This document shows positions 1-12,925 of a DNA stretch of 64,000 nucleotides, one piece after another. The position numbers were made by a program, and so were the translations under genes. The notes beneath the pieces are model-generated. The model saw nothing but the letters and a program-made list of their open reading frames with translations, had not been told where the DNA came from and did no database searches. How positions within the stretch are numbered: position 1 is the first letter of the stretch; each line of letters starts with the position of its first letter. Source of the stretch: Cubamyces lactineus. Lineage: Eukaryota; Basidiomycota; Agaricomycetes; Polyporales; Polyporaceae. The stretch is from NCBI GenBank assembly GCA_022376465.1, contig JACDTU010000002.1:558001-622000 (forward strand), given 5' to 3'.

Positions 1-3000
1 CACCATCGAATCACATCGATATGCCGCGCCGCGCCACGCGCTCCCGCACCCTGGCGACGAACGTCTATAGCTTATTCCCACCTCCCAAGCTCCAGGCCCA
101 CACGGTCGACCCAAACGACGCGGGCTCCAGCGGCTGCGTCGAACCTCCCAGAATCTGCGCGGAGGACCCGCGCAGTACACATCCCACATCCGCAGATCGC
201 AACAACGGAGACGTCGACGGTTAACCTGCATTGCTGCAAAAAAAATTGAGCATGACAACAAAAACGCCAACAACGCCTTTGTGGCGTGTGTATCACTGTC
301 TGCCCATGGGCCATGCCGTATGCCGTAGCCCGTCACGTCCGGGTCCGCTTGCTCAGTTTCGCCACGCGCGACAGCATCTCACCCCAGTCTAGGCCCTCCG
401 TCGTCCGCCCATCCGCGCAATGTGCACCGCGCCGGACGCGCCTGTCGATGACGCGATCAAGAGGCGGAGGGCGAGACCCCCGCCAACACGACACGCGCGT
501 GCGCCGCGGCGGGCTCTCGCGGATGGAAAAGGGAAGTAGGTACCGCACCGCCTGACCGACGACGCGTATCGAGGCTCGGAAGCGGAAGCTCGCGCTCGCG
601 GTGACGACGGGACCGGGTGACGATAGGGACGGGGGCGGGTGAAGAGCCGCGTTCAAGGGTGCACCACTGCACACCGGCGTGTGACTGGCTGGTCGCGCCC
701 GCCGTAAGTACACCCGCCCGCCCTGGCCTGGTCACCCATCAGTGGTGCTCGGCGGTGTCGGGCGCGGTCTGCCTAGCGGCGCCTAGGATCGCGTGAAGAG
801 TGTGGAAGGATGTAGACGGGACTCGGAGTGTGCACACTGCACAGACGCGGGTGTATGCTGGGAATTGAGTGCTTCAATTGGCTGCTCGTCCGTCCATCCG
901 TCCCTACCTCCGGTAAATTTTCCTGCGAACCGAGCGCGAGAGAGATGCGTCAATTGACGAAAGAACGCGTCCGAATCCGAGTATCCGCGCGTCCGAGAGC
1001 GGTGAATTCGCGACGAAGCGTCTCATTCACCGAAAAGCTCTACAAAAAACCGTCAAACTTCAGTCACGCTCCTCGCGACGGGATTCTTCTCCTCCCTCCA
1101 GGCTCCCGATAATTTTTTGCAGAGAGACAATGCAAGGCCGCCTGGCCACACACCCGCGTGAGCAGACGGCGGACCTGGACACGCCCCAGCCGCGATGCAC
1201 GCGTGCGTGAAGACATATACTTCCGCCCGGCGGCAACGAGGCAATAATGGTGATGATGATGATGTGTGCCTGTGTAGCGAGCGTTAAGCGCCGAAAACTT
1301 GGCGTACGCGCCGCGAGCTGCAACTCAGACTGCGCACGCGGCGGCCAACCAGAAAAAAAGGCAAGAAAGCAAGCTTGCTTGCGTGCGCATCGCGGAACAG
1401 GACGGGAACGCGATGGGGGTGTCGGCTAGCGAAGTTAGTGCGTGCGATGGGGAGAACATGTGCGAGGAGGAAAAGTATTTGCAGAAATTCGCCGACGGGG
1501 AACTCGAAAGTTGAGGATACGTGAAGTATGGACGTATACGTACGCGCCCGCGCGGCGTTTCTCCTCCACACACGCGCGCGTCGCTCTCGAGGCGCTCCAA
1601 ATCGCGGAAAGAAAACGTGCTTGGATTGGGTGTCAATGCTTCTCATGACGAGAACCCACCCCGGGGTCGTTAGCGTCGATGTCGCGTGCGCAATGCGGCG
1701 GTTGCTCGCTCGAGTGACACTCAATAAATCGCCTACGCATTGGGCCATTTATCCCGGCGGTTGTAGAACGATTGCGCCAGCAGGACGGGGAGCTTCGTAT
1801 CGCGAATCGTCCGATAGCGGGGCTAGCGCGAGGTGTGCGAGGGATCGCGAGCTCTTGCAAGAGCGTCTGGCGTGCGATTAGCCGCCGACCTATACCGTTA
1901 GTGGTACACCGACTAAGCGCTGTGGCCAGACGGGCGCGAGTCACTTACTACTCATGACTGCGATGGTACTTGCGTCGACATGTCGGCCGAGCGAGATATT
2001 TGCGTCCGGACTCCGAGGACGGTCACGGTGCGCGGCGCGCGCGTCGCGTATGCAGTTAGAATGCAGATTAGTGTGCACGGTGGTGCACTGCATACTCCTT
2101 ATTCATCGGCCCCAGTCGAGACTGTGGTGGTCTCACTCCACGCCATCATCGCGCACGCGCATTGGTACCTCGGCCGGCGGGAGGACGTTCCCGCACGCAG
2201 GGCGGTCAATCCATGTCGTTCGCGCGCCCGGGAATGGCTGCCTGAAGGCCTTCATGAAACGTCCATGTCAGCAATGAAATATGCGGCCGTGGCAGTACTG
2301 CGGGAGGGACGCGAGAAGGGAGTGGAAGGTTCATGAGGCCCAAGGAGGATCTGCTTGATTGACAGACGGCAGAGTTGCTGATGGACGGCACTGTATGTCA
2401 AGCGGAGAGGCAGTAGACAGGCGTTGTGATATGAATTGGGCACGGTGGGCACGCCGTGCGATGGCGGAGAAATCGGGTGGGGTGGGGACACATGGCAAAG
2501 GGTTCTACTGCATTCTACATTGAGAAGAGGGACGATGATATGTTAAGAATGCACCGGCAAGTGCGTCTGGGCTACACTGTACGTGTCTCGGGCGCTTGTG
2601 GATGTATTTGGGAAGGAGGCTGCTAGCTCGGTGTATGTGCACTTCATGAATGGGTCTCGAAGAGCAGCGCAGTAGAACGGCGTGCATGGATCGGGAAAGT
2701 GGATATGTGGATTTGTGCCGAAGGTCTCCCGTGATAGAGAAGAGGCCGAATTCATAGGCAGGGGACGATCAACATGGCAGTACTCTAAAGGGGGGCGGGC
2801 GGTCGGCGGAAGCGGAGGACCTGTACTAGGGTGCCCGCGCTTCCGGAGGAGGAAAAAGGAGAAGAGAGAGAATGCACGTTGGACGGTGAAGCAGATGGCG
2901 TTGGAGGGTGTGGAGGAGGGCGGGATGGGCGGGCTGGAATACACGTTTGCGGAGAAACCGAATCGCGAAGGGCTCTCGACCGCAGGAAGGGGCACAAAGA

Positions 3001-3377
3001 CAAGACGAAGAGAACGTGCACGGAGGCCCTTGCGCGGACTGGGCAGTCAGTGTCACTCCGTCACTGCAATCCCAGGCCGCGGCAAGCATGACTCCCCAAT
3101 CTGGCCACCGCGCGGGTACTCGAGCGCGTGCTGTGACCGCTGTGACCGCCTGCGTGACAGACGCGTAGGTGACGAGAATGTGACTGGGAAACCGGAAGAG
3201 ACCGAGTATGGACTGGATCTGGGAGGGAAGATCGCCAAGTGAGGGGCGATCGGGCGTGACAGGGTCACGGTGGAGTGGAAAAAGAAGGGAGTCATGAGTG
3301 GGAAAGTATTTTTGGGGAAGGGCGAGGATTTCACCATTTCACTCGACGCCGTGCCCGTTTCACACTCGTCCAATGTT
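1..3377. other. Left-end region without a recognised gene
   Basis: Only short reading frames overlap here, in all six frames, and none looks like a known protein or continues through plausible introns. A short GAT microsatellite lies near 1249-1264. From about 2.2 to 3.3 kb the plus strand is G/A-rich. Elsewhere in this window, transcript flanks of minus-strand genes look like that, so part of it could be the untranslated end of a minus-strand transcript. The last stretch before 3378 contains a CCAAT motif near 3369 and serves as the promoter of the ECL1-like gene. Confidence 0.5.
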
Positions 3378-3380
3378 TCT

Positions 3381-3387
3381 TATATAA
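3381..3387 (+). promoter_or_regulatory. TATA box of the ECL1-like gene
   Basis: A perfect TATATAA lies 97 nt before the ATG at 3478. A CCAAT motif sits about 12 nt upstream, and a strongly pyrimidine-rich leader runs between the box and the start codon. This layout recurs before other genes in the window. Confidence 0.6.
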
Positions 3388-3477
3388 CCCCCGCCCGCCC
3401 GTCCTCTCTCCTTCGTATCCCTCTCTCCGCCCTCCCCGTCCTTATCGTCCACACCCTCATCGCTCTCCCTCGTCCTC

Positions 3478-5025
3478 ATGTACGAAGAAGTCTGCCTCCT
3501 CTGCGGCAGGCCTGTCCTCGCAGACGGGTAAGTTCATCCGCTCGTCCCGCCCCGTCCCCGTACTCACCTCCCTGCTTCCTCCAGCCGACCGTACTGCAGC
3601 GACGAGTGCGAGAACCTCGACGTCACATCTCCGTCTGTCTCAACAACAAGCAGCGCACACCCTTCGCCTTTCTTGCATTCGACCGCTAACGTCCCGGGCG
3701 TTCTACCCGAGGTTCCCGCACTCCTCCCTTCCGCCCTCGGACACCCGCTCAAAGACACCCGGAAGACTCACCGTGTTCGTCACTCCGAATCTTCCTCTTC
3801 GAACTCTTCCGTCTCCTGGTCTGCGCTCGAGGATGACTATGACGACGAGGCCGTAAACCCCGCGCTCTACAGCGCGGGTACGGACGATGAGTTCGCCGTG
3901 CACCCAGACTATCTCTCACCGGAAGCAGGCTCCTCTAAACCTTCTTCCTCCTTCGGGAACATCTACCGCCACCCCAGCTCCTCTCTTGCGTACGTCCGCC
4001 GACCGTCGACAACCAACAACCGTTCGACGATTCCCATGCTTCACCACCGCGCTTCGTCATCCTCAACGCCTTCGGTTAACGGCATGTCGCGCAGTGTGCC
4101 TCATTACTGCTCAACGGAAGACGATTCCTCCGATGTTCCTTCGGCGTGTGCGTCTTCTGCCTCCGGCCGGTCGGGGCGCCGCTCCGGCCGCAAGTCGACG
4201 GATTCGATCCCTCAGGTTACCGACGATAGTGAACGGGAGAAGGATGACACTGTGACCGGGAAAAACAGGCGGAATCGCGCAAGTCTTCCCGCTTACTTTT
4301 CCCTCCTCACCTCCACTTCCCCAGCGGCGCCTCGCTCTCAAAAGACTCTATCTTCGCTTCAGACGTTGTCCATGATCTCGCGTTCCCTTCAGTCCTCTTC
4401 TTCTCCCCCCACGCCCCGTCTAGCTAAGCCGGTTGTGGACACGACAACGGCATTCGCCACTCCGCAGATGACCCGTGTCTCCAAGACGCAGGTAGTGACC
4501 ACGGACGCAGCGCCTCGCGGCCGCAGCAGGCAGCGTGATCTAGATGGGCGTTCATCTTCCTCTCGCCGTTCGTCGAGCCGCTCTCCCGGTGCGCGCGCTC
4601 ATCCCCACCACAGCGCTCACACGCGCGCGCGTCTCGACAGCATGGAAAAGGTTGCGGACTGGGTGGCGCACAGCCCTGTAGTCGCGGCCAGTGTGCGCAT
4701 CGCCCGCCAGCAAGTGCAACATCACTCTCACCAGCGCCGGAACAGCTCCCCACCACCTCTTCCCAAGTTCGAGAAGTTGCACCTTCGCGACTCTGGTGTA
4801 GACTTCGACGCTGGTCACATCAGCAGTGCTGTTGAGGAGGAATATGAAGAAGACGACACGGAGCTCTCAGCGGAACGGGATGCGAGGCGAGGACGAAGGC
4901 GACCCGACGAGTTGGATCTAGTCCCCGCGGGTGTCGATCCCAAGGCTCCTGGGTACGGCATTGGACGCAGCGGCCTCATGGCACGCGAGCGTACGCGCGG
5001 CAGGACGGCGGTCCTCAAGCGATGA
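3478..5025 (+). CDS. ECL1-like zinc-binding life-span regulatory factor
   Basis: Exons are 3478-3527 and 3585-5025, giving 496 aa. The short first exon encodes MYEEVCLLCGRPV, and the intron splits a glycine codon. The second exon opens with PYCSDEC, so the spliced N-terminus carries paired Cys-x2-Cys and Cys-x3-Cys motifs about 14 residues apart. That is the signature of the fungal Ecl1/Ecl2/Ecl3 life-span factors. In fission yeast these small nuclear proteins extend chronological life span and act in nutrient and stress responses. Here the zinc motif is followed by a long, serine-rich, probably disordered region with acidic patches, as in other basidiomycete members and far longer than the yeast proteins. 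The start is set by the TATA box and by the zinc motif, which begins at residue 6. Function beyond the family is unknown. Confidence 0.8.
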
Positions 5026-6049
5026 GTCCCTAGGTTCGGTTTGCGACTGGATTGACGACGACCGAACGACCAAAAGCACGACTGCATGTACGACATCCTT
5101 CCCTCTCAGCACTTTCGCATGATTCCCCTAGACGCATCTCATCCTATCCTCGCATCGCAACCGTCTTCGCATCTCGCATCGTTTCGCATGGTATTCAACT
5201 CCTCGTTCCAGTCGCATCTTGTGATATTCAACTATCGTTGTGCTCGCTATCATCGAATCACAACCACCAGCATCGGCCTTCCACGCTCTGCCGCTCCTGT
5301 CCTGTCGCTTCACAAAAACGCTTTGGGCCGCCCCAGTTGCTGCCAGCAAGGACCCGTCCTCCACCGCTCTACTGCGGCTTTCTCGGGCCTCCTCATCGCT
5401 CGCTGCCGCCGGGACATCCTCGTCGCGCGTTATCTATGTATCTATCGCATCGACATGCATTGGCCTCCGCTTCCCATCCATTGCTGCCTATCTCCAATCC
5501 TCGCACGTATCATACACACCGCATCCAACCATCATCAGCATATCCGTCAACAGCAATCTCTATATCACTATCTATCATCCCCCGCTCACGCTCACGTCCG
5601 CAACCTTTCCCACGTCTTCTCACCGCTCTCATCGTCAAAATTGCATTCGATCGCACGTACATACCCCTGCTACCTCGACCTTCCCACCTCTCTAGGCTAC
5701 CACCCCAGTTACCTAAATTTACCTTGAGCATCTCTTGTCTCGATCGTCACCAGGTACTCTAGCTTCGACCTTCTGCCTCTTAGTCACGCGGTGGTGGGTG
5801 GTGCAAAAGCTGCTCCGCCGCTCCTCGCGTCTTCCTCCTTCGTTGCACATGCCCTTAGCTGCGTTCCCCATTCGCTCGGTTGTGCCAACATCATGGGTTC
5901 GATGCTCGTCAGCCCGTTCGCGTTCATCTGACGAGCTGTGCGTTACACCACCATTTCTGCGCGTATGACACATACAGTGAAGTACACATACACACCACGC
6001 CTATGTCATCCATCCATCTGCATATGCATACGCATCATTACATCTTGCA
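5026..6049 (+). other. Pyrimidine-rich 3' flank of the ECL1-like gene
   Basis: About 1 kb of C/T-rich sequence follows the stop codon. Frames stay open here because the composition lacks stop codons, not because of coding constraint: two overlapping frames are open together and encode only low-complexity Ser/His/Pro text. It is most likely 3' untranslated and downstream sequence. It could also be the leader of a small gene near 6050. Confidence 0.45.
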
Positions 6050-6295
6050 ATGGCATATACCCGGGCGGGGGCTTCGCTCCTGCTCGCGTTTGTCAAAACC
6101 TTTGTTGACTGTGCTTCGCGCGCGGAGTGTGCACTGTCGCTTCTCCTACTCCGTCATCTTCTAGTGTCCGGTCTTGCGGAGTCCAAGGTGCGTGATTAAC
6201 GTAAGTCCACGTCTGCTGCTAACTCTCAACGCTACTAGATTTCCAAGATTCGTCATGAGGACGAACTTGCTCAGGCAAACTACTTCGCTCTCTAA
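6050..6295 (+). CDS. Candidate small two-exon gene, unknown product
   Basis: ATG at 6050 opens a frame to 6187. A GTGCGT...CTAG intron (6188-6238) joins it in phase 0 to 6239-6295, which ends in a stop. The product would be 64 aa, with a hydrophobic, leucine-rich middle and a charged tail ending QANYFAL. A second donor-like GTAAGT lies 12 nt inside the intron. I do not recognise the protein, and chance could make such a small model. The only support is a phase-consistent intron of normal size and a plausible C-terminal exon after a pyrimidine-rich leader. It could equally be untranslated sequence. Confidence 0.22.
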
Positions 6296-9200
6296 ATGCG
6301 CCTGATGCTGAGGCTTGACGCCGGCAGAAGCCTCATCATGGTCACACGTATCGTTTGTGCGTGTCTATCTGCATCTGCATCTGCAGCAACATGCATGTCG
6401 TACGAGCAGGTCTCAAATCCCCAAACACCAATCCACGACCAGTCCACGGAAAGCCCTAGGAAGCCTCGCCGTACCTTGTTTCGCATTCGCGAAGCCGTTA
6501 CTCATCATACCATACCGCACCGTAGACGAGGCACGGAGAGCGGGGCAGCTGAGATCCAAGCGCGAGCCCAGCTGCCCAGCTGCCTGCCTAGTGGAACCTG
6601 TTGCCCGGGGCGTTTGTGCTGAAATGGACGCGGGGGAAGCTTGCGTGGAACTGCGTGTCGACTACGCGAGGCCGCGAACGCGGACGTATCATGGGGTAAG
6701 CGACCGTGCTAAGGGGAAGGCTGCAGCTGGATAAGCTTACGGCGAGGTGCCATGCATATGATGGGCGAGGTCAGTAGTTCGACGACGGACTTGCGGCTGG
6801 CCGCTGGGGAGCAGGTGATGATGGGCCCGCTGAGAAAGCGGATAGGTGCTGGGGCCTGGAACGCATGAAGCGTCACTTGTAGCATCACCGATTGAGGCCT
6901 GAGGCCTGATGGATAGTATAGCCTGAGGTACGTGCCCCGTCTTGCTCATTGTTGGACATTTGTTCTGACTTTTGACGGTCACGCAAAGGTACCCTGCTAA
7001 GTGCTTGTATTCAATGCAACTCTCGAAGACGTATCACGTTTGGGTTACCGCTTCACGTTCAAATAGAACAAGCACTACGTGCACAGCGCGCTAGCCGTCG
7101 ATCCGACAACCATGGCGCATCGGCAGCCCACCCCACAACATCGCCGTACCCACAATCCTACAAGGTTGCTTGCGCTACTCTGGCGATTCGACCCGTCACC
7201 TCGAGCTCGCCAAGAAGTCTCCGCCAGCCAACGCACGGCAGCGACTATGCCGCGGCGCTTGAGCTCGAGTCTCGTGGCCATGTCTTGACCGCTCGTCCAT
7301 CATGCACCACCGAGCCACTGAGCCACGAGCTCTCGTGCTCAACCTCGGCGTCGGCTTGATGTCCTGGCCCTATGGCCAGGGACAGGTACCGCGCAGGGGG
7401 TGCCTGCTCGGCCGACGCGCAGCCCATCTCTATTCATGGTCGCGCTAGTAATAGGATCACACTAACGCGCCAGACACGACATTGGAATCTGGAGCGCAGC
7501 ATTCGAATGCATGGGAGGTATCGTACGTGCTTCGCAGCTTCAACTACGACGGACTAAGTTCTGACTTTGTCAACCTCAAAGCGCCGATAGCGCGACACCT
7601 ATCGGCGGTGGTGCTGTGGCAGTCTGGTGCGCGGAAGCTGCGGAAGGCTCGAGCTCGAACCCCAAGACCGTGGTGCGCTTGGAAGCCTCTCGGCGCATAG
7701 AGCGTATCATGCCCCTCGGTCAGCTGCACCTCTTGGAGATCATAGCCTCTGCGGCATCTACTGCGGCCAGCCGTGACTTTAACGCAAGATTGTCCGAGGG
7801 GGCGCACCGAAGGACGGCAGATTGTGGCTTGTGGCTCGAGCCGTTCTGCGCGCGCGCGTCACAGTAAGAAGTTGAAAGGTCGTGACGCCCCGCCCAACCC
7901 CTCCGAGTCTGCGCGCGGTGGAGGGTCAAAGAAGAGGGTCCAGGTGGCAGGAATGCGCGCCATAGGGGAATTTGACGCAATCAGCGCGTATGCTATATCC
8001 TCAGGCGTGACGTTCTTTCGCGCGGATCTGGCGGTGCATGAGGCCATCCTGCCTGCGCGTCTTGGTTGAACATGCATATGAACGGGATTCGCGAGGCGCC
8101 GTAACCCAGGCCTACTGACTGCAAGCCTGTAACGGCCTCGCCTTCCCCGGGACCACCCGCCCCACTGGCACGGGAGCAGGCCCCTATCCGACTCGGCCTC
8201 ACAAGTACCTCATAGTGAGTGCATTCCGACTTACGGGTGACGAGACCCACTTGCCGCGCGTTGTAGTCATCCTCCTTACTCTCGCCATGCTCTCAGGACA
8301 AGGCCGTGTGTGCGACGATGCGATGTCGACGCGACTCCAACGGGGCTACGATCCGTGACCGATCCTAGCTTACGCTCGCCGCTCGCCACCTGAGCCCCGA
8401 TGGTGGTTTAGCTAGTAGGCATGTCATTATGCAGTCACCTGCGCAGCTGCAGCCATCCGCGATCTGCATGAAGCAACCCCAGCGCGGATGGCGCGACGCC
8501 GTGACTTGTATGACGGATGCAATGCGCATTCACTATTTGGTACCGGATGTAGGGCGCGTTCGACGGTGGGGCGCCGTCTGCGCTCTGACCAGAGACGGAC
8601 CCTCAAACGCTTTGGATCGTGACGCCAGCTACCGAGAGAATGGGGCGTATGGAATGTGACAGTGCGTGGATTTCTCTGCGCAGCTACGCGAGCGGATACT
8701 CGGCCTCTCGATTCTCGAAGTACTTGGGAGCTGTCAGGCCGAGGCGATGTGCTGTTGTCAATATAACACCCATTCCGCTGCATTCCACCTTCGCACTTCT
8801 CCAGCTTGTGGCAGACTCTAAAGGTGTGAACTTTCATAAAGAGAAACGTAGCTTGGTCTGCCATGGGCGAATACACGCTACGTCTGCAATGCGTTAAGGT
8901 TCGCGAGACACGGTGGAGTTCACGCCCCGCGCAGCAAGCCCGATCGTGTGGTGGGGCTCGCGAGGCCGAGCCCTGCGGCAGGTCGTCCTCACCCGCGCGG
9001 CGCGATCAACGAGCTCGAGGTTAGCTCGCAAGCTCGCGTTTGCTCCAAGGCACGCATCCCTCGACGAGCACTGAGCGGTGCACGGTACTTGTGTGGCCGC
9101 GTGTACGGTAGGTACCTGGCTCCGTGCTGAAGTCGTCCTCTGGGTATGCTCGCGCAGGCGCCGACTGATCACTTGGCTTGTTAAAATAGGTATCAGGGGT

Positions 9201-12200
9201 TGCGCGTCAGACAGCCTGAGATCGCAATCAAACCACACGCAATGCATTCATGTGTGCTACTACCGTAGTATACTTGCTGTACGGCTGAAGCTTCAAGTTC
9301 TGTGTGGAGCTCAAGCAGCGGCACCGCTGCAAGCTTAATCTCTCAGGTTCAGGTTCCCGGCGCACGCCATGCATGTATTGCGGGTCCATCAGACATGCGT
9401 GGTGGTGCCAGCCGTGTACTCCACCGGCACTGGGCTGGGGACCATGTCCTCGGTCAGGGAACGGTGACGACGAGGTGATGGTCGTAGTATGGGCGATACA
9501 TACCTCAGAAAATGTTCATGAATTGCCAGGTGGTGACGGCACTCACGACGTCTCGCGTCTCACGTACCCACGCCCGCCGTGCGCGACGATACTGATCCCT
9601 AGCGCTGTGGAGCCGGCGGACGTGCGTCACGCGTTGGTTGATCCTAGCCCTTCCAGTATATTCATTCCATTTACTAGGTGCGCCCTGTAGAGGTTGGGCA
9701 TGTCACGGTCTGGCACCTGCTTCCAAGAGAGATAGATACCGGTGACGTGTGGGCTGAGGAAGCGGGGCCGCAGGGGACAGACACATGAGTGAAGGATCCG
9801 CGAGTATGTCCCCACCTTGCCTATACTGCACGCCTTCCTACTCATGATACTGGTGTGACGCGCAAATCCGAGACAACAACGCGCGTATATGACGATCGCA
9901 TGGTGGAAAACAGCTTCGAGCGCGCGATGCGCTGGCACTCGGGACCTGTATATGAGCTCAAGCTGGATATCATGAGACCGGGCGGGAGCTATACCCTTTA
10001 CTGCTCGTTGCGAAAATCCTCCGTGGATGGAGATACGAGACGACCGACGATCGCGTTGAAGTCGTCTTGGTGTATTGCAAGGATGAGGTGCTTCGATAGG
10101 CTATTGGACTTTGCAGGGCGCACGTAAGAGTAGATCACGCTTATGGGCACATCGCGCCGCATACCCGGAAGTCTTGCAGCGGGGTTACGCTTCATGGTAA
10201 TGGCCGGTGGTACTGCCCTTCATGTTTTCCTCTAATACGGCGTTGCATAGCTCGGCTTCGAGAAACCTCAGTAAATCCGAGCGACGTCCAACTAGGAGTC
10301 GGTGAACTCAAAACTTTGGCTCAGCCTGGTGCCAACCCCTGAACGCGGATGTGAATGGACGAACTCAGCGTCGCGGGTCGCTGAGTACTCGACTTTGTGG
10401 AGATTGCAGACGAGGTTATCATCGACTGGAGGTATTGCGAAAGGCGCTGACCTGGTAGAGTGGTTAGTGGTGTAGCGGAAAGAGCTGAACGTTCGTTACT
10501 TGCCGGTGTATCTGTATCAGCCTGGTCCGTGGTGGAGCAACGTTCGCGCGGGTTGATAGAGATGCTTGATTGCCATATCTCTATCTTCTGTAGACGTGTG
10601 TTGTACGTACTGCACAACTGAATGTACGGGAGTACGCTTGAGTTCGGTAGGGATCGTCCGTATGGAGATAGCAAGCATCGAAATGTCGTAGATGTCTTAC
10701 AGCCTCGGAACCCTCGCGAATGAGGACATAGATTGTATAGGATCCGTGACGACGCTTGCGATTCCTCCCCAGAAGACCAGCAATGGGTGGCGCACGTGGG
10801 TGGCAATCTCTCTGAGAAGTACGCCTCATCCTTCAAGCCTCAATCCCGGGGCCAGGTCTGGAAGCGCAGGCCCAGGTACTGCGGAACCGCCGCTCTAAGT
10901 CCTGAGATCGGTGTTGGTTCGGCGACGGCTTCGAGCGAATGCAGCAGCCTCGGACCCGTCGCTAGGCGCGTCTCCTATTGGGCGAGGAGATATCTGGCTG
11001 CGCAGGATGTGTTTCTTAGGTTCTGTGGACAAACGTCAGGTAAGCACTGCCAAAGAACTGTAACAACGTACCTGTGGGTGGTTCTGACGCCTCTACAGCA
11101 CACTCAGTAGTTTTGTGTTCAAGGGTTACGCTCTAGACCTGGCCTCGAGTAGTGAGTCAGCGGAGGCCCGCCGTCATCGACTTGCAAAGCCGCAGTGCGC
11201 TGCCCATTGCTCAAGCGCGGATCATTGCACGAAGGCGCACCGTCGCGCCCAGGGAGCACCGGCCCGGTCGCGCGAACAGCGTCCCCCGCAAGCAAGTGAG
11301 ATGCCGGTTTGGCTACGAGGAAAGTGGTAGATAGGGACAAGATGTACGATCGCGAGCTTGGGTCGGATCGTCGCTCACGGCACGCCGTGTGCCGAATTGC
11401 GCAGGGGGAACGAACCGAGGAGGCGTGCGTCCTGCTGGTTGGGTGTATGTGGGTGCTCTACTTGGCGCGGTTGTAAGGCGCGCGCAGTGGGGAGCTCAAG
11501 GGCCCACCCTCGAAGAAGCGAATAGGCCATGTCGGGGTCAAGGCTATGAGCTGTTGCATGTTCAACGGGCACTAGACATCTGCAGTCATTATTGAGAAGC
11601 CGATAGAGTCCCAGATGGATGCGCAGTCTACGCGCTCTATATTCGTCCCGCACAGGTACAGAGCGTGTACACTCGCTATCCCGCACACCTCGGCCGCGAC
11701 TCCCGAGGAGCATCTAGGCAGCAGAAACATCGCCAAAGATGACACCCTCTTGATGTCATCTGACGCTCCGGGGGTGGGTACGCACGAGAGGCCGGTCAGA
11801 CTGTGAAGGTCCTCGGACACCGGAGGCGGGCCACAGAAGGGAACAGGAACCTCAATTTGGGCCATTCCCACTTACCGCCGAGCATCATGATGAGAATGTC
11901 ATCGCGCATGCCGATATGTGCTCGCCGCGGGGTGGAAGTCGGCGGAAGGCGAGCGCAACAGGCCAGGCGTAGCCGCGCGCGAACGCTGAACCAAGGCTGA
12001 ACTCTGGAGTTCGCGCAGCGGGCTTCTTGGACGCCACAACGCGCGAGTATCGTCGGCCACCTTTGCAGGCAATTGGAACATACCGCGTCTGATGGGGGCC
12101 CCGCCGCCGTGGCACGCGCGCGGGAGCAGTTTGTCCGTAGTGGTGCACATGAGAGACTGGAGGGGTTCTGCGGGCGCTTCGAGACCGCGGCCGGAGAGCT

Positions 12201-12925
12201 TCTAAGGCCAGAACGCAGAGTCCTCACAGGCCGGCAGCTTGCAGCTGCAGAACGTCGGATCGATGGATATGCACACGCGTGGCCCGTGGCTGGTCGGCTA
12301 CGTCTGTGTGGCACGATTGGGGAAGTCTGCAAGGATAAGCAATGTCGAGATGAGCACTTGGGCTGAGCTGGGTGGCTGCGCTAGTGCTGAGACCGACCAG
12401 AATTCGGAGCCTGTCTGGGGAGGGGTGTCGTATTTGTACATGTCAGAGCTCCCGCTGCCGGAGCTCAGGCACAGGCGCAGACTGCGTACGGTAGAGGCGT
12501 CGGACGGCGGCGAGGCTTACACATACTCGATGCTGCAGACTGGGCGCCGCGTGTGCGATTGCGGACTTCGATAACGCTTAGAGAATTGGAGAGGAGCTGC
12601 GTTGCTGCAGTCTTGTAGTACATGTCTTGTTTCGACTCGTCGGGCATATTCCGTCGAGACGGATGCGAGGTCGACGGATATGGCTGCGTATGGAATAAGA
12701 GAATTCGATGCATGATGATCATCGGAGAAAGAGAGCAGCGTGTGGAAAGACAAGACGGTGGGCGTTGGAAGAGGCGTTGGACATTGGAATTGGGTAGCGA
12801 GTGATGGTCGACTCGGAGCTGGCCCTTGGCCCTCTGCTCTGCCGGACTCTTTCTCTGATACTACGACCATCCTCTGAATCTCACTTTGCCTGCACTCGGT
12901 CCACCCAGATCGAGCAGCGCTCGCC
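6296..12925. other. Gene-poor 6.6 kb stretch
   Basis: No frame here is long, and none resembles a known family or chains into a convincing spliced gene. Around 11.4-12.3 kb the minus strand has several adjacent short frames that shift among the three phases and are interrupted by stops. That could be a decayed gene, but no domain can be named. No transposase, reverse transcriptase, terminal repeat or tRNA was seen. Ordinary intergenic DNA and relics of old genes are both possible. Confidence 0.4.

Noticed and set aside
5052..5762. Plus-strand frames of over 200 codons downstream of the ECL1-like gene
   Set aside because: Two overlapping frames are open at once in C/T-rich sequence and encode low-complexity Ser/His/Pro text, so composition explains them.
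11572..12332. Adjacent minus-strand frames that might be a decayed F-box-like gene
   Set aside because: Phase shifts and stops break the frames, and I could not identify a conserved motif firmly enough to call a pseudogene.
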